Numbered from the stretch's first letter, positions 17,866 to 29,150 are shown. The stretch: 30,105 nt of DNA from Dichomitus squalens LYAD-421 SS1 (GCF_000275845.1 NW_006766942.1:118058-148162); one strand, 5' to 3'. Notes: a model not told the origin generated them from the letters alone. A program made the numbers and translations.

Positions 17866-20800
17866 ATGTCCCATCCCTACTTCGCCCCTCAGTCCGCCGT
17901 CGAGCAAATCAAGCGGCATCCGAAGTACTACCTCAACGGTGGTGATGTCCATTTCTTGGTCCGTAGCACCCGCTTTTCCTCGTCGTGCTGTCGTGTCGCT
18001 CATGCTTAACGCTCTCCAAGGTTGAGAACTATATCTACCGTGTACATCGTTATTTCTTCGAACGCGAATCGGCATGGTTCCGTGAAAAGCTCGGTGCACC
18101 CACACCTGCGGGCCAGACTCCCAAGGGCTCGTCGGATGCCAACCCTTTCCCACTGGATGATGTCGCGGCAGACGATTTCTCCAAGTTTTTATGGGTATTC
18201 TACAATCCGTGAGTATATGGTTTGGCGTCCTGAGCGCGTATCGCCTCTGACACGTCATAGGAAATACTCAATATACGACGCTACCCTCGACGACTGGATC
18301 GCCATCTTGAAGCTCGCGTACGACTGGCGATTCGGCGAAGTAAAAAAGCTCTGCACACGCGAGATCGAGAAGTTTATCATCCAGCCAGTGCCCAAAATCG
18401 AGCTCTACCAGCAGTACGAACTCGACAAGAAGCTCCTTATCCCCTCCTTCCTCTACCTGTGCATGCGCGCCGAACCACTCTCTCTCAAGGAGGGTCGGCA
18501 GATCGGTCTCGAGACTGCACTGCTCATCGCGACCGCGCGCGAGTGTGCTCGCGGCAAGCCGGCGGGCAACGGTGCACGCAGCCCTACGGCCGCGGACCTG
18601 GAGGAGGACGAGTTGGTCTCCATCATCAAGGAGATTTTTGGGCTAACCGCCGGGCCCCCTTCTCCCTCCTTGACCCCCCTGGAGAGAGGTTCCGGCGTCG
18701 CTACGTTCACGGGGACGACTCCCACTCCGACTGGCTCTCCCCACAAGTCACGGGAAGCAGCACGGTCGCAACCACCCCCTGCTGAGGTCGTCTCGCTCAA
18801 GGCGACGAACAGCTTCGGCAAGCCCACGACGAACGAGTCGTCGATCCTTCCTCCCGCCGTCCCTGGTCTGGCGAGGCCCACGCCTCCCCACCCCGCACCT
18901 ACCACCAACGGTAACACGTCGCGCCCCGCGGCCTCCCCTAACCCGATGTCGACATGGGGCTCGAACGTGGGCACGCTCCTCGGCAGCGCCGTGAACGAGT
19001 TCCTCGGCACCTCTGCGTCGCCGACTGCCGCACCCCCTTCACCAAACCCCGCCGGTAACGCTACCACTACTGTCGCCACAAACGGCAACGGCAACGCTAC
19101 TACTACTGTCGCCACAAACGGCAACGGCAACGCTACTACTACTGTCGCCACAAACGGCAACGGCAACGCGAACCCGGCTCCGGCCCCCGCTACAGGTCAA
19201 TCGAGTTCTTCCGCTGTGCCCAAGGTCAAAAACCGACTGATGGCCCTTTTTGACTCGCAGGGGACGGAGCCGCCAAGGGCGGAGCAGGCCTCGGCAAGAA
19301 CGGAGTCGCCAAGGACTCACCAACCGCAGCCGTGGCCGGTGCCGCCGGCACCGACTCCAAGGACACTCCTACCACCCCCATCGGCGACGGAGCTAAGCCT
19401 GGCGGGGACCTTCTCTCTGCCGTCAAACCCGGAGCCGACAAGGGCGAGGACGGCGCAGACACCGGAGACGAAGGAGTCGGCGCCGCAGGAAAGAAGAAGA
19501 AAACCAAAGGCTCAAAGCTCAAGCCATGAAGAGGGCGAGGCTTCGCCTGCGGACCCGGCAACGGAGGGTGCGGTGTCCAAGGAGGCTCCGAAGGAGGGCG
19601 GGCAGGTTGTGAAGGGGACTGACGAGCGGCAGGAGGGAGAGGTGAAGACGGTTGCTTTTAACGACAATACGGACAATGCTACGGATTCCACGAATACTAT
19701 TCACGGTGCGGGCACCGGCATTGGCGATGTGTCCAGTTCGATCGACAACGGCGCTACGATCCCGAACGACAACACCACGAGCGCTAAAGACAAATCTCAG
19801 AAAACTATGGACAATGGCGCGACAGATACGCAGGCGGCAGCATCTCCCGCTGCGTCTTCGCTCGGCGAAAACGCGAGCGCAACGGCTGCCACGGCTCAGG
19901 TGGGAGGGAAGAACAAGGCAGTTAGGAAGGGAACGAAGGTCGACTCCGCCAGGGAGGTGCAGGAGGGTGACGTAACGAAGGAGGAGGCTACGGTGAAGGC
20001 GAAGACGGAAGCTGCGGTGAAGGAGCCAGTTCACACGACGGCACCAGAGGCGAAGGAGGGTGCGAAGGTTCAGGGGGCTCCGTCTGATACGCTGGTAGAG
20101 GAGGCGAAGGTTGAGGAGGGTGCGCCGGCGGAGGCCAAGGAGGCGAAGGCCAAAAAGACCAAGAAGACTAAGAAGGCCAAGAAGAAGGACGCGGTGGCGA
20201 AGGAGGACTCGCAGGACACAGAGGAGTCGCAGGGCGCGCCGGGGGACAGCTCGGGCTCAGCCACGGTTCCGGCTTCGACTGGCGACAACGATAAGACATC
20301 GCCAGTGGTGCCCAACGCTATGGATTCTTCGACAATTGCCGGCACGCCTAGCACAGGCAATAGCGGCGTTGGCGTTTCCTCCGCGAAGGACCCGGTCAAG
20401 CAAGTCATCGCTCGAGGAGATGGCGGTTCCTCGGGTGCAGCTACTGCTCCCTCAGCGTCCTCTCAGCGGTCCGAGGAAGCTCCAGGGGAACACTTTCCTG
20501 TCCTCTCTGTTACTCCGTCTTCGGAGGCTCCGACGACGCAAAGCCAGACTGCTGACGCTTTCTCCATCCTGCCTGGGGTTGTCCTCAAGCCCGGTCCCTC
20601 GCCTGCGAAGGTTGATGACGCAGCGGCCTCGACAGAGTCCTCTGCAACGGCCCTACAGGCCCTAGAGACGAAGTCCGCTGTCCTTTCGGCCGCCCCAGTC
20701 TCCGCGTCGGACAGCCCCGCGAAGTTGGACATCCCTTCGGAGTTGCCCGTCTCTACACCGTCTGTCGCAGGCACGCCTAATCCGGCTCCGGACACCGCCA

Positions 20801-21438
20801 AGCCCACGTCGCCTATACTTCCGGACAAGTCCACCAGCTCTGAAGTTTCCGTCACCACGACTAGCGAGTCTGCTGCAGCGGCGAAGGAGTCTACTATCGG
20901 GACGCCTCCTGTGGTAGCAGAAGATAGGTCGACCAAGGACCTGGAGAGAGCGGGGAAGGATGGCGAGGACAGCGCCCACGTCGAGGTCACCGAAGCGCCC
21001 CAGGACCCTGAGCCGGAGCAAACCAAAGACGACGAGGTAGAACCCCGCTCCGACAAAGAGGACATTCCTGGTGCCTTTCCAGTCACTCCGGCCGTCAAGG
21101 ATACTCCTCTCCCAGCTTCTCCGAAGCCGAAGGTCTCCAAGAAGAAGGCTACTAAGCTTGCAAGACTTGCGTCGAAGAAAGCTGCGGAGAGGGCTGGCGG
21201 GGACTCAACGCCTACTGGTAATGGTGCTCAGACCCCGATCAGCAGTCGTCCACCAACCCCCACCTTAGAGCGTACTTCGTCTACCACTGGCAATGGCAGC
21301 AACACAAGTCTCACCCCGATCGAGAAGAAGCTATCCAGTGATCCTCTCAGCGCCATTCTCGATGTTCCGCCTCCCCTACCTGCCAAGCCGTCTGTCGCTA
21401 CTCAGCCCTCCGAAGACGATCCATGGGCGCTTGATTAG
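17866..21438 (+). CDS. BTB/POZ domain protein with a long disordered tail
   Basis: Exons 17866-17958, 18021-18208 and 18261-21438; introns of 62 bp (GTCCGT to TCCAAG) and 52 bp (GTGAGT to CATAG). 1152 residues. The BTB fold spans about residues 18-135: HPKYYLNGGDVHFL, then VENYIYRVHRYFFERES, FSKFLWVFYNPKY and LDDWIAILKLAYDW. BTB domains dimerise and often recruit partners such as Cullin 3. After it comes a conserved block, residues 161-186 (CMRAEPLSLKEGRQIGLETA), and EIFGL near 218. From about 225 to the end the chain is low-complexity Ser/Thr/Pro/Ala, with a 12-residue repeat, a Lys-rich run near 700-725, a PPPLPAKPS stretch and a DPWALD end. Its shorter relative lies 364 bp away in convergent orientation. 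A minus-strand 237-codon frame inside it is a shadow. Confidence 0.92.
19057..19164 (+). repeat. 36-bp minisatellite, three copies, coding
   Basis: Three in-frame copies at 19057-19092, 19093-19128 and 19129-19164, encoding NATTTVATNGNG three times, followed by a short fourth start (AACGCGAAC). The first copy differs from the others at one base; copies two and three look identical. Confidence 0.95.
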
Positions 21439-21801
21439 CTGCATCTATTCTGTCGATTCTCCATCCCAAATTTTCTGTCACGATGTTCACTAGATTTGTA
21501 TGGGCGCTTTACTGTGACTCGGGCATCCGCGGGATCTGTGTTCTTGTACGACTCACGACTGTTACGATTGCTTGTTGTACGAACACCTATGAGCATGCAC
21601 GCCAGCATTGTACATACCCTCCGTTGTAGTCGACGAATGCATTCGACGTCCTAGCAAGCTAGTCTGCGTGCGGCAATACGTTCGATAATCGCTTTCGATT
21701 CCTACGCGAAGCGATATACACCATGGGGTCTTCGGCGCTTGCCATCTTCGTAAATAAGGAATAACTACATGCTGGGGAGCTCAGCATCACAAGGTCAAAA
21801 G

Positions 21802-22790
21802 TCACCGAGTCAAATCGATACCAAAGGTCTCCGCAATGAGACGAGCCGGCCCAGGAATTGCAGTAGCACCCTTCTTGGTACCGAGCTTCTGCGTCGACTC
21901 ACGCGTGGGAGGCGCAATGTCACCGCTGCGCAGGAGACTCTTCTCGATTCCCCACTGTGATCTCTCCATGCGCGGCGGCTTCACTATGACAGTCATATGC
22001 GCAGCAATGGAGTCATGTCGCATCGCAGCACTGCGGGTCAACGTGTGGTAGCCGCCCATTCGCGAAGACTTGCGACAGCTGGAATGCAGTCGCTCCCGAA
22101 GCTGCGCAACGCGCATCGCGGTCTCAAGGCCAAGCCGCGCTCCCTCGCATACCGAAAGCGGTTCGGCTCGCTCGCATAGGGCGGTATAAGCCCCGAGGAG
22201 CCAACGACCGCCAATGTCGAACTCTTGCGCGAGGATGATCTTGTCGACTGGACTCATATCCAGAGACTGGACCTCACGGATGGCCAAGGTGCGGATGTCG
22301 TTGAAGTCCCAGCGGGTCGCGAGACACAAGATCGATGTCCACTCGTCGCGAGTTCGTGCGCGATGCGCTCCGTAACACCTGGTGATGTTCGCAGTTGTTC
22401 ACCCGTGGAAAGGAACGACACCTACGGAGGATACAACACCCATAGGAGTCTCTCGAAGTCAATGGCAGAGATTCCCGAGAACTGGAGTGGGTTGTCGTCA
22501 TCAAGGCCCTCTGCCGTCCCAACGGGTCCAGGAAGACTGAACAAGTCCTTGAAGAACGCGGAATGTCTGGTGAACGTCGATCGGAAGACCCTGAACAAGG
22601 TGTTCTCGACCTTTCGAACAGGTCAGTCGATGGTGCGCGTAAAAGGATGGCTACCCACCTGTATGACCAGATTCCCGTCCTCGAGGTAATATTCAGGATG
22701 AGGGACAGCGAAGGGCGGCGAGTCGTTGTCAGGCTCATTCAAATGATACCGCACAGTGCTTGTGGAGGGAGAACACGAACGGCTCGACAT
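21802..22790 (-). CDS. BTB/POZ domain protein, compact paralogue
   Basis: Exons 22790-22659, 22610-22426 and 22378-21802; introns of 48 and 47 bp (GTGGGT to GAAAG; GTAGGT to CACCAG). 297 residues ending LTR then TGA. The ATG is chosen because the frame above it has no earlier ATG. The BTB fold runs HPEYYLEDGNLVIQ, VENTLFRVFRSTFTRHSAFF, DFERLLWVLYPP, DEWTSILCLATRWDF, to about residue 145. It is followed by CERAEPLSVCEGARLGLETA, matching CMRAEPLSLKEGRQIGLETA in the large BTB gene, and ends with LIAETFGIDLTR, like IIKEIFGL there. It lacks the disordered tail. Intron 1 sits just before VEN in both genes, which supports common origin. A CTATATAC box lies 77 bp upstream. Confidence 0.9.
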
Positions 22791-22866
22791 CTTGATAATG
22801 GCGAGGCTTGATAGAGGTGAAGGAAATGATTGGTGAGGCAACGTTGTTGAAACCGCTCGGTAGAGT

Positions 22867-22874
22867 GTATATAG
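22867..22874 (-). promoter_or_regulatory. TATA box of the compact BTB gene
   Basis: CTATATAC on the minus strand, 77 bp from the first base to the ATG at 22790. Confidence 0.55.
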
Positions 22875-22875
22875 G

Positions 22876-23898
22876 TGGATGAGCAGACTGCGCTAGCGCA
22901 TCCGAAAGGCGTGCAGAAGGTGACCTTCGGGCATGGTGGAGGGTCTGGTCTTGGCCTGCCTGTACATGAAAACAATGCGGGAAAAGCAAGTCATGACCGC
23001 AATACTTCAAACACCCATCACCCGATAGCCGGGTCCATGAGCTGTAGTCCTGCGCGCGAAGACGTGATCTCCATAGCGCAGCACTAACTGTCCAATTCGC
23101 GGAAGCTATTGAAGCTGGACATCAAGACAATGTTATCAAGCTCAAAAGTGGATCAAGATTCCAAGTAGCTTCCCTCCTACTTCTCTCTTGCATCTCGGTT
23201 GAGTATTCTTCGCAAAGTTACTCAAGTATATAGGCACACTCACCTCAAATGCGGACAGACGTGCCAGCGTTCCAAGATCCGCAAAGCAAGTAACATCGAG
23301 AGGTAGTACGTCAAGTCCGATGCGTGCTAGTTTTCAGAAGTGTAAGTCCAACGACGGTCACAAAAGCAAAACTGACTGGCGAGCCAAGCCAGTTTCGCTA
23401 CCGAACGACATGAAAGAGAATGATAACGTCGCGCAGGTAGCCGCGTCCGCACACCAGGTCGACCATCAGCTGACGTTCACGTGTGCCATTGCGGGAAAGC
23501 GGCCGCATACGAAAGCTTGACAGGCACGGCCCGGGATGTGCCCAAGACGACGTTCGACAGCAATCCGGAGAAGGCGAAGCTGTGAGGAGACGAGATAGTT
23601 CAAATACATAGATCTTACTAGGGGTGATCATTCATAGCGATGTGACAACAGCTTCATGCCGGCGTATGGTGCCGATACTTAGCCTTGGGAGCGTACTGAC
23701 GCACAGTCTTGTGGGGCAGCTGCATGTGCGCGGGGATCACATCACATCGGACGAGTTCGCCAGCGCAGGCCGGGTGAAGTACGCAAAGGCGCGTATCGTA
23801 TCCGAACCTCTATCTGAGCAGCAAATTGAGAGTCTATACCGGGCCGCGAAGATGGGCACGACGCACCTATACAACAGACTGGGCAGCGCGCATTCCAT
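22876..23898. other. Intergenic stretch, no supported gene
   Basis: Upstream of the compact BTB gene and downstream of the PARG-like gene. Minus-strand sequence around 23600-23480 has an intron-like GTAAGA to CTCACAG followed by FAFSGLLSNVVLGTSRAVPV, but I could not extend it into a gene. A TATATAG at about 23225-23231 on the plus strand leads to no clear start. Confidence 0.4.
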
Positions 23899-24810
23899 TC
23901 ATGACTCCTTGACTCCATACCCTTGAAATGCATCCTGAAACACCCCATGCGTGCCCCTCCCGCCTATGATCGCAAAGACGACATTCTCGAACGAGTTTTT
24001 GAACCGTGCACCGTCCTTCAGCAGCAGGTCCGCCCATATCCTGGCCACCGTCTCCACCTTGTTCTGGAACACGCCCGTGCCAAAGCTGCCCAGGACGACA
24101 TGCTGTATCCGCTGCTGCTCGAAGAGATATAGGATTCGGGCCATCCGATCCTTCATCACTTGCTCGATCTTGTCCTCCACACCTGGACCCGCGACGCGCC
24201 CGAAGAGGGTCTTCCGCACAACCCCCGCGTTCACAGCTGGGCTTGTCAGGACATCGATCTGATACGGCTTGACCCACTCCCCGTCGTCGTCGCGAACGAC
24301 GGTGACGCCCGGAGAGTAGACCATGGCGTGCGTGTAGTATCCTCCCTTAGCGTCGCGGTTGTGCAGCGTGTAGAACGCCTGCGCGGTACGGGTCATGAGT
24401 GTGGGGTAGAGCGTGGATGAGCGTGCGATCGACTCCTCTTGTGCCTGCGCGCCAGTGAGGAAGCCGCCTCCGGGCTTCTTCGCCGAGGCAAAGTTCAGCA
24501 CGCCGACTTTGGGGGCGTTTGTCCGGTCTGGGGTCTCTGCGGTGCGCAGGAGGGCATGGAGGAAGCGTGCCCCTTCGAGTGTAGAAGCGGCGAGGAGGAC
24601 GACGTTGGGGTTGTCCGCAGGTACGTGGGGGGCGCCGGATGCCCAAGACAAGAGGACGGAGTCGGGGGCATAATATGAGGTGTTGCGTTTCGAGAGTTCT
24701 GTTGAGATGCGCAGGTCGTACGTCGTGTCGTGGAGGTTATATGATCCTTTCTCAATCGCGCTTAGCGTGCCTTGGGCGATGTCTTTCAGTTTCGCCCGCC
24801 TATCTCCCAT
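23899..24810 (-). CDS. Microbial-type PARG (TIGR02452-like) ADP-ribose hydrolase
   Basis: 303 residues in one exon from the ATG at 24810 (MGDRRAKLKDIAQGTL) to TGA at 23901-23899. Microbial-type poly(ADP-ribose) glycohydrolases have a macrodomain fold and remove ADP-ribose chains from proteins. The signature GGG-X(6-8)-QEE is present as GGGFLTGAQAQEE at residues 114-126, preceded by VGVLNFASAKKP. Both catalytic glutamates are kept. Other family blocks are ARSSTLYPTL, VYSPGVTVVRDDDG, VLTSPAVNAG and VVLGSFGTGVFQN (macrodomain loop). Length is normal for fungal members. The open frame extends 14 codons upstream without an ATG, and an intron-like CTAAC...TGTAG ends just before it, so a leader intron is possible. 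No targeting signal is seen; cytosol or nucleus is likely. Confidence 0.93.
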   Translation of the reverse strand: MGDRRAKLKDIAQGTLSAIEKGSYNLHDTTYDLRISTELSKRNTSYYAPDSVLLSWASGAPHVPADNPNVVLLAASTLEGARFLHALLRTAETPDRTNAPKVGVLNFASAKKPGGGFLTGAQAQEESIARSSTLYPTLMTRTAQAFYTLHNRDAKGGYYTHAMVYSPGVTVVRDDDGEWVKPYQIDVLTSPAVNAGVVRKTLFGRVAGPGVEDKIEQVMKDRMARILYLFEQQRIQHVVLGSFGTGVFQNKVETVARIWADLLLKDGARFKNSFENVVFAIIGGRGTHGVFQDAFQGYGVKES

Positions 24811-25939
24811 GTCGAATCTGCTGGAGGCTACAGGGAGCGTTAGTAGTGACAATGCCGTTAGTCTTAGATATCCGTACGGGTGTGTGAGTTGCCTTGAGGT
24901 GCCAGAGGTGATGAACTTTGCAGGGAGAATCTGCAGTAATGGCTTCTAGGCGGGACTTTCCAGGATATCTATGTAATTGCATCGTTGCGTCGGATCACAA
25001 GATGGACATACTACGGATTCAAGTGTATGGCAGACGGCATGGAGATCTAGACGCAGCTGTAATGTGACTCAGATGATGAGACCGTGATTCACGACAAATG
25101 TCAAGGTCCTAACGCGTCTTCCGGATGCTGGGGCGACGATGTGACTTCGAACTGGGCGCTCACCCTGGCCGCAGCCAACCTCGTGCGACACAGCCACATA
25201 ATGTTTATATCACCACAACCGTAACGCCGCCCAGGCGCGACACTCCACCAATCATGACAGTGGTAAGCCAGATGTAATGTCAGTACGCTCGTAGACGCGA
25301 CGGATTCCGGGAGCCCGCGCACAAGATAACGGAGCTTTGTGTCAGCGTCCTCCTGACACACTAAGCTCTAGGCCTATCGTATCTACTATTAAACGTATGC
25401 GATGCTTCTCCACACGCCACAAACACGATGCCAGCGCACAGGTCATGCACACGACGGTCCAACGGACGCAGCACCGCCTCCAAGAACTTCAACAGGGGTG
25501 AGATGCGTATCACTGAAGAACTAGACCTCGGTGTCGACCTATGAGTTCAGGCCTCAGGGATACTGCAGGAAAATACACTACGCTCGCTGAAGACAGCCAT
25601 GTCCATCCTCATCATAGTTGTCCTCGGTCCGACTGACCCGCCTGCCTGGGAAGAGGGAACATACGGGAGACAGCGTCTCATATTCCGAGGTCGCAACGCG
25701 CAACTCGGGGCGCCGCTGGCCTGGCTGCTGATGCCGTCTGTGCGTGTTAGCACACGAGCTGCGTCTACAGACTCGAATTTGACACACGATAAACACCGGT
25801 ACCCGGTGAAGCCTTCCTGGCCCAACAAATCAGTATATCTAGCTACCCCTAGGACTCATTGAGTCTCCAACAACACAGATCTCAAAGTCGTCAGTGGATA
25901 CGCGTCGCCCTTGCCAGGTTACCATACATCGATTCCTCT
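24811..25939. other. Intergenic stretch, no supported gene
   Basis: The first 150 bp are the leader of the PARG-like gene, with a possible GTACGG-to-TGTAG intron at about 24886-24833. The rest has only short frames (up to 93 codons) without domain likeness or splice logic. Confidence 0.45.
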
Positions 25940-27266
25940 TCATAAGGACGCATGGAGCGGACCGTTCGTTGTGCGCACCCGAACGTACCCAGCATGACCA
26001 TCTTGACCATCGAATCCATATGGTACCGGCTGCAACCGGACCTGGCCGCGCACGACGCCCATCCCCTCGTTCATTGCTGTGACGTTCCGCCTACGGCCCG
26101 TCCCGGTAGGATCTTGAGAAGTCCCGACACCGACGGTTGGGCGCAGGAACGGGGATCCTTGCAACTCGTAACGGCCCTCGAACATACTGTGCATCACGAC
26201 ATACGCGGGTGCGTTACACGTCTGCAAAGAGGCGTTGAGTACGGAGTTGGCGGGTCCATCTTGAAAAGCGACCCTCAGAGGGCCGTTGGTAGTGTTGGCA
26301 GTGACGTCAAAGGAACCGCCCCTGACGCTAGGCGCGGTAGACGTCAGAGAGACGTTTGCTTCAATCGGCCTTAGGATAAGGATAGAGTGCTATATGAGCG
26401 CCCCCGAAATGGTGCATAACGAGGACATAGACATACCCGTTGGTTGTCTGGAGGCTCATGAAGGTTGGTAGTCCTGAGACGTCGTTCATTAGATCCGCGG
26501 TGAGGTGAATCGGTCCGTTTCTCGTTGCCACAGTCAACCGCTCGGAGACAAGCAGCGTTCCGCGCACTCCTCCATTCACAGTCACGAAAGAGACGTTTTC
26601 TCCTGCTAACGACTAGCCGAGTTGTTCCTCTCAGAGAAAGATCCCGGCTATTGGATCTTGATAAAGTGCGTACCTCGGTCTCGATGGAAGCATCACTGGT
26701 GTTCAACGCAACTTGTCCGAAGAAGACGGATCTCGCTAGCTCATGGAGGTGGTGGGAGAACAGTGGCATGAAAGTGCTCAGTCCTTGGATGCGAAGTGGT
26801 ACGGCTGTAACATAATCTGGAGCCGGAAGACGGAGCTGCACACGGAAGCGGACGGCCTTATCACGGTTGAGAGCGTTCGGTCCGTCTCCCGTCTGGGCCG
26901 GCAGATGGTATTCAGTCAACGCGCTATGGATGCGATGCGAGATGCAATAGCGAGACTCACATAGACTCCAACCCCGTACTCTCCTTGTGCTGGATGCAAA
27001 CGACGCACCAGCACCTCGTTCAGAGCGTCGGCGGCACGAAAGAAGGCGTCGATGTTGACCACAAACTCTTCTGCGCCCGGATCTCCGGATTGAGTGACTT
27101 CGAAAAAGCCAGAGCAGTGTACGCCCCCGCTCACAAAGTGGAGAGTGTCGACTTCAGCGATGGGGAACCTGGTGGTGCCACGAGCATGGTATTGTCCGCG
27201 CTCTCTATGCGGGGAGAGCGACAAGGTGATGATTTCTACACCATCGTCGACTGGTGAAGGGTTCAT
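25940..27266 (-). CDS. Adhesin-like 'TSNG' protein, downstream tandem paralogue (5' end uncertain)
   Basis: Exons 27266-26961, 26892-26674, 26612-26437 and 26369-25940; introns of 68, 61 and 67 bp with GTGAGT, GTACGC, GTATGT and GTCT-free boundaries that all join in phase. 376 residues from the ATG at 27266. It aligns block by block with the gene at 27646-29150: RLHPAQGEYGVGVY with RLHPADNEWGLGIF, VRFRVQLRLPAP with LRFHIHLRLPAV, and SLAGENVSFVTVNGGV with SVAGDGLRFQTTNAAI. Repeated T-x-N-G motifs suggest a repetitive beta structure (DUF4097/DUF7330-like, from memory). The last exon carries MFEGRYELQG and ends TTNGPLHASL. The start is doubtful: in frame just above it, 27326-27267 reads RGHRFKHLAAAAHVLF, echoing the membrane anchor RGRRFWHLLACTLF of its neighbour, then meets a stop. 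The N-terminus may be truncated. Confidence 0.8.
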
Positions 27267-27645
27267 GATGTGTGCAGTGAAAAGGACGTGTGCTGCGGCA
27301 GCAAGATGTTTGAAGCGGTGTCCTCGTGGGATAGAAGTTCACGGAGAGGTCATCCGGCTCCTACAGAAAGAAGTCAACCAATTGCGTCACAAGGCTCGCT
27401 AGGGAAACCGTACCTATGATTTACGGTACGAGTGCTCCATTTAGTGCAATCTTCCTGCGACCAATCCCCGGGCCGAAGACGGATTCCGAAGCAATGAAAG
27501 CTCGACGAACACGACAGCAGCACGAGTTACGACAAGAATGGGTACAAAAACCGATGCCTGCTATTGACGGGGGCGAAAGACAAGATGCAGGTACGGGAGT
27601 GAAGAAGGATCGTCGCAACAGTCAACTCGGAGCGCCCTCTGGCGA

Positions 27646-29150
27646 TCACACCGTGAGCTGAAGCCGACCATTGGATGTCGAAACAGACACCCGACCCCTA
27701 TCCCTGTTCTCCTGCTCCCACCAAACCTTGCCGCGTGCCGCACTGTTCCGGATGGTCTGAACCTGGACGCCGCGCTTGCGTCCGCGCCCAGCGGGATCCT
27801 CGACGTCGCGAGAGCGGACGATAGGTCTGCCGGCGTTGGACGTGTGCACTTCGAACGAGCCCTCATAGGTCTCATGCAAGGCGACATCAGCACGGCCGTT
27901 GGAGGTACGCGCGGAGGCGGTCAACACGTGGTCGACGGGAGCATCAACGAACTCGAGTTCCAGGTGAGCGTTCGAGGTCTGGGCCGTCACCTGGTACTCG
28001 CCGCCGAGCGCGTCCGAAGTGTTCGAGAGCAGTACGACCTGACTGTTGATACGACTAGCCAAGCATCGTGTTAGTATGCGCGTCGGAACATGTACTCAGA
28101 GACCCACCCGTTTGTAGACCGGAGTTCGAGGCCGTAAGCCGTCTTGATCAAGCCGTGGATAGCAGCATTCGTCGTTTGGAACCGAAGTCCATCCCCGGCG
28201 ACAGACTAGGTCTTGATAAGCGGAATGATAGACATGACGATCAGGGAGCCACTTACTCCTGCCTCGATGTGGCCGTTAGTCGACTTCAACGCGATCCTAT
28301 TGAAGTAGACCGAGTCGGCTAACGCGCGGAGGTCTTGGCTGAAGTTGCTCAGATCGGTATTGAGCTCCTTCACGGCGAGCAATGAGCCAGAGTCAACGGC
28401 AGGCAGACGAAGATGTATATGGAAACGAAGCAGGTGGTGGTCGTTCCTGGGCGCCCTCCAATGTGGAGTCTGTCGGTATGCAAATCAGCACACGTTGTAG
28501 CCGCCACGATGATCAGGGGATACTGACGAAGATACCCAGACCCCACTCGTTGTCGGCAGGGTGCAGACGGCACACTGTTGTTTCATCGAGGTCTTCCTCA
28601 TGGTGGTAGAAGAGGTCAATTTCGACGATAGCGTCAGAACCAGCGTTGGCCGTCTGCGAGACCTCGAGAGAGCCGTGGAAGCGTGCCCCTTCCGCGACGA
28701 CGGACAGTACGTCTGCCGAGACGGAAAGAGTCACAGACGAGCGCAAGTGGAAGCGGTACCCGTGCGGTACATCGGAGGCCTCCTCCCAAACCACTTTGGT
28801 GGAACATTGGTCTGGGGAAGACGCCATAGCGTGTCGTTCCGACTTATGCTAGACCGTCTTGAAGATCAGCATAAGAACGACGCCACTAATTGCCGAGATC
28901 TTACAGGGGGTGCCAGACGCCCGGTCTGGAAAAGTAGGAAGCCAAAGGTACCAAATATGAAAAGCGTGCAGGCCAAAAGATGCCAAAACCGACGCCCGCG
29001 AGCGTTCCTGGGGCTGCCTTGTGGGATCACGTCGACGCGAGGCTGGTACACGAGAGGATGACCACTGAGATCAAGAGGGAGAGGCCCAAGGAGTGGCTCG
29101 GTCTCGGTCCCTTTCTCTGAGTCAGGCCGTGCAGCGGAGGAGTGGATCAT
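27646..29150 (-). CDS. Membrane-anchored adhesin-like 'TSNG' protein, five exons
   Basis: Exons 29150-28905, 28848-28528, 28469-28257, 28205-28108 and 28054-27646; introns of 56, 58, 51 and 53 bp, all GT-AG and in phase. 428 residues. The N-terminus is polar (EPLLGPLPLDL), then RGRRFWHLLACTLFIFGTFG at 51-70 begins a single membrane helix (about 56-75) with basic residues before it. This implies type II topology, with the large C-terminal part outside the cytosol. The rest has recurring STNG, TSNA and TSNG motifs, each probably a turn of a repetitive beta structure, and a basic loop EDPAGRGRKRG. The layout is that of Agaricomycete DUF7330/DUF4097-like proteins as I recall them; function unknown. 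A TATAAAAG box is 60-70 bp upstream. Its paralogue lies 379 bp downstream on the same strand. Confidence 0.88.

Noticed and set aside
18453..19166. 237-codon minus-strand frame with VATVVVALPLPF repeats
   Set aside because: It is the antisense shadow of the BTB gene's minisatellite and tail; it has no start context or splice sites.
23398..23631. Minus-strand gene with a GTAAGA-to-CACAG intron
   Set aside because: The intron would be only about 39 bp and no upstream exons with a coherent frame could be joined.
27420..27560. Minus-strand hydrophobic frame (VFVPILVVTRAAVVFVEL) as the anchor exon of the 25940-27266 gene
   Set aside because: It ends in a stop and cannot be joined in frame with the next exon; the RGHRFKHL segment nearer the ATG is a better match to the neighbour's anchor.
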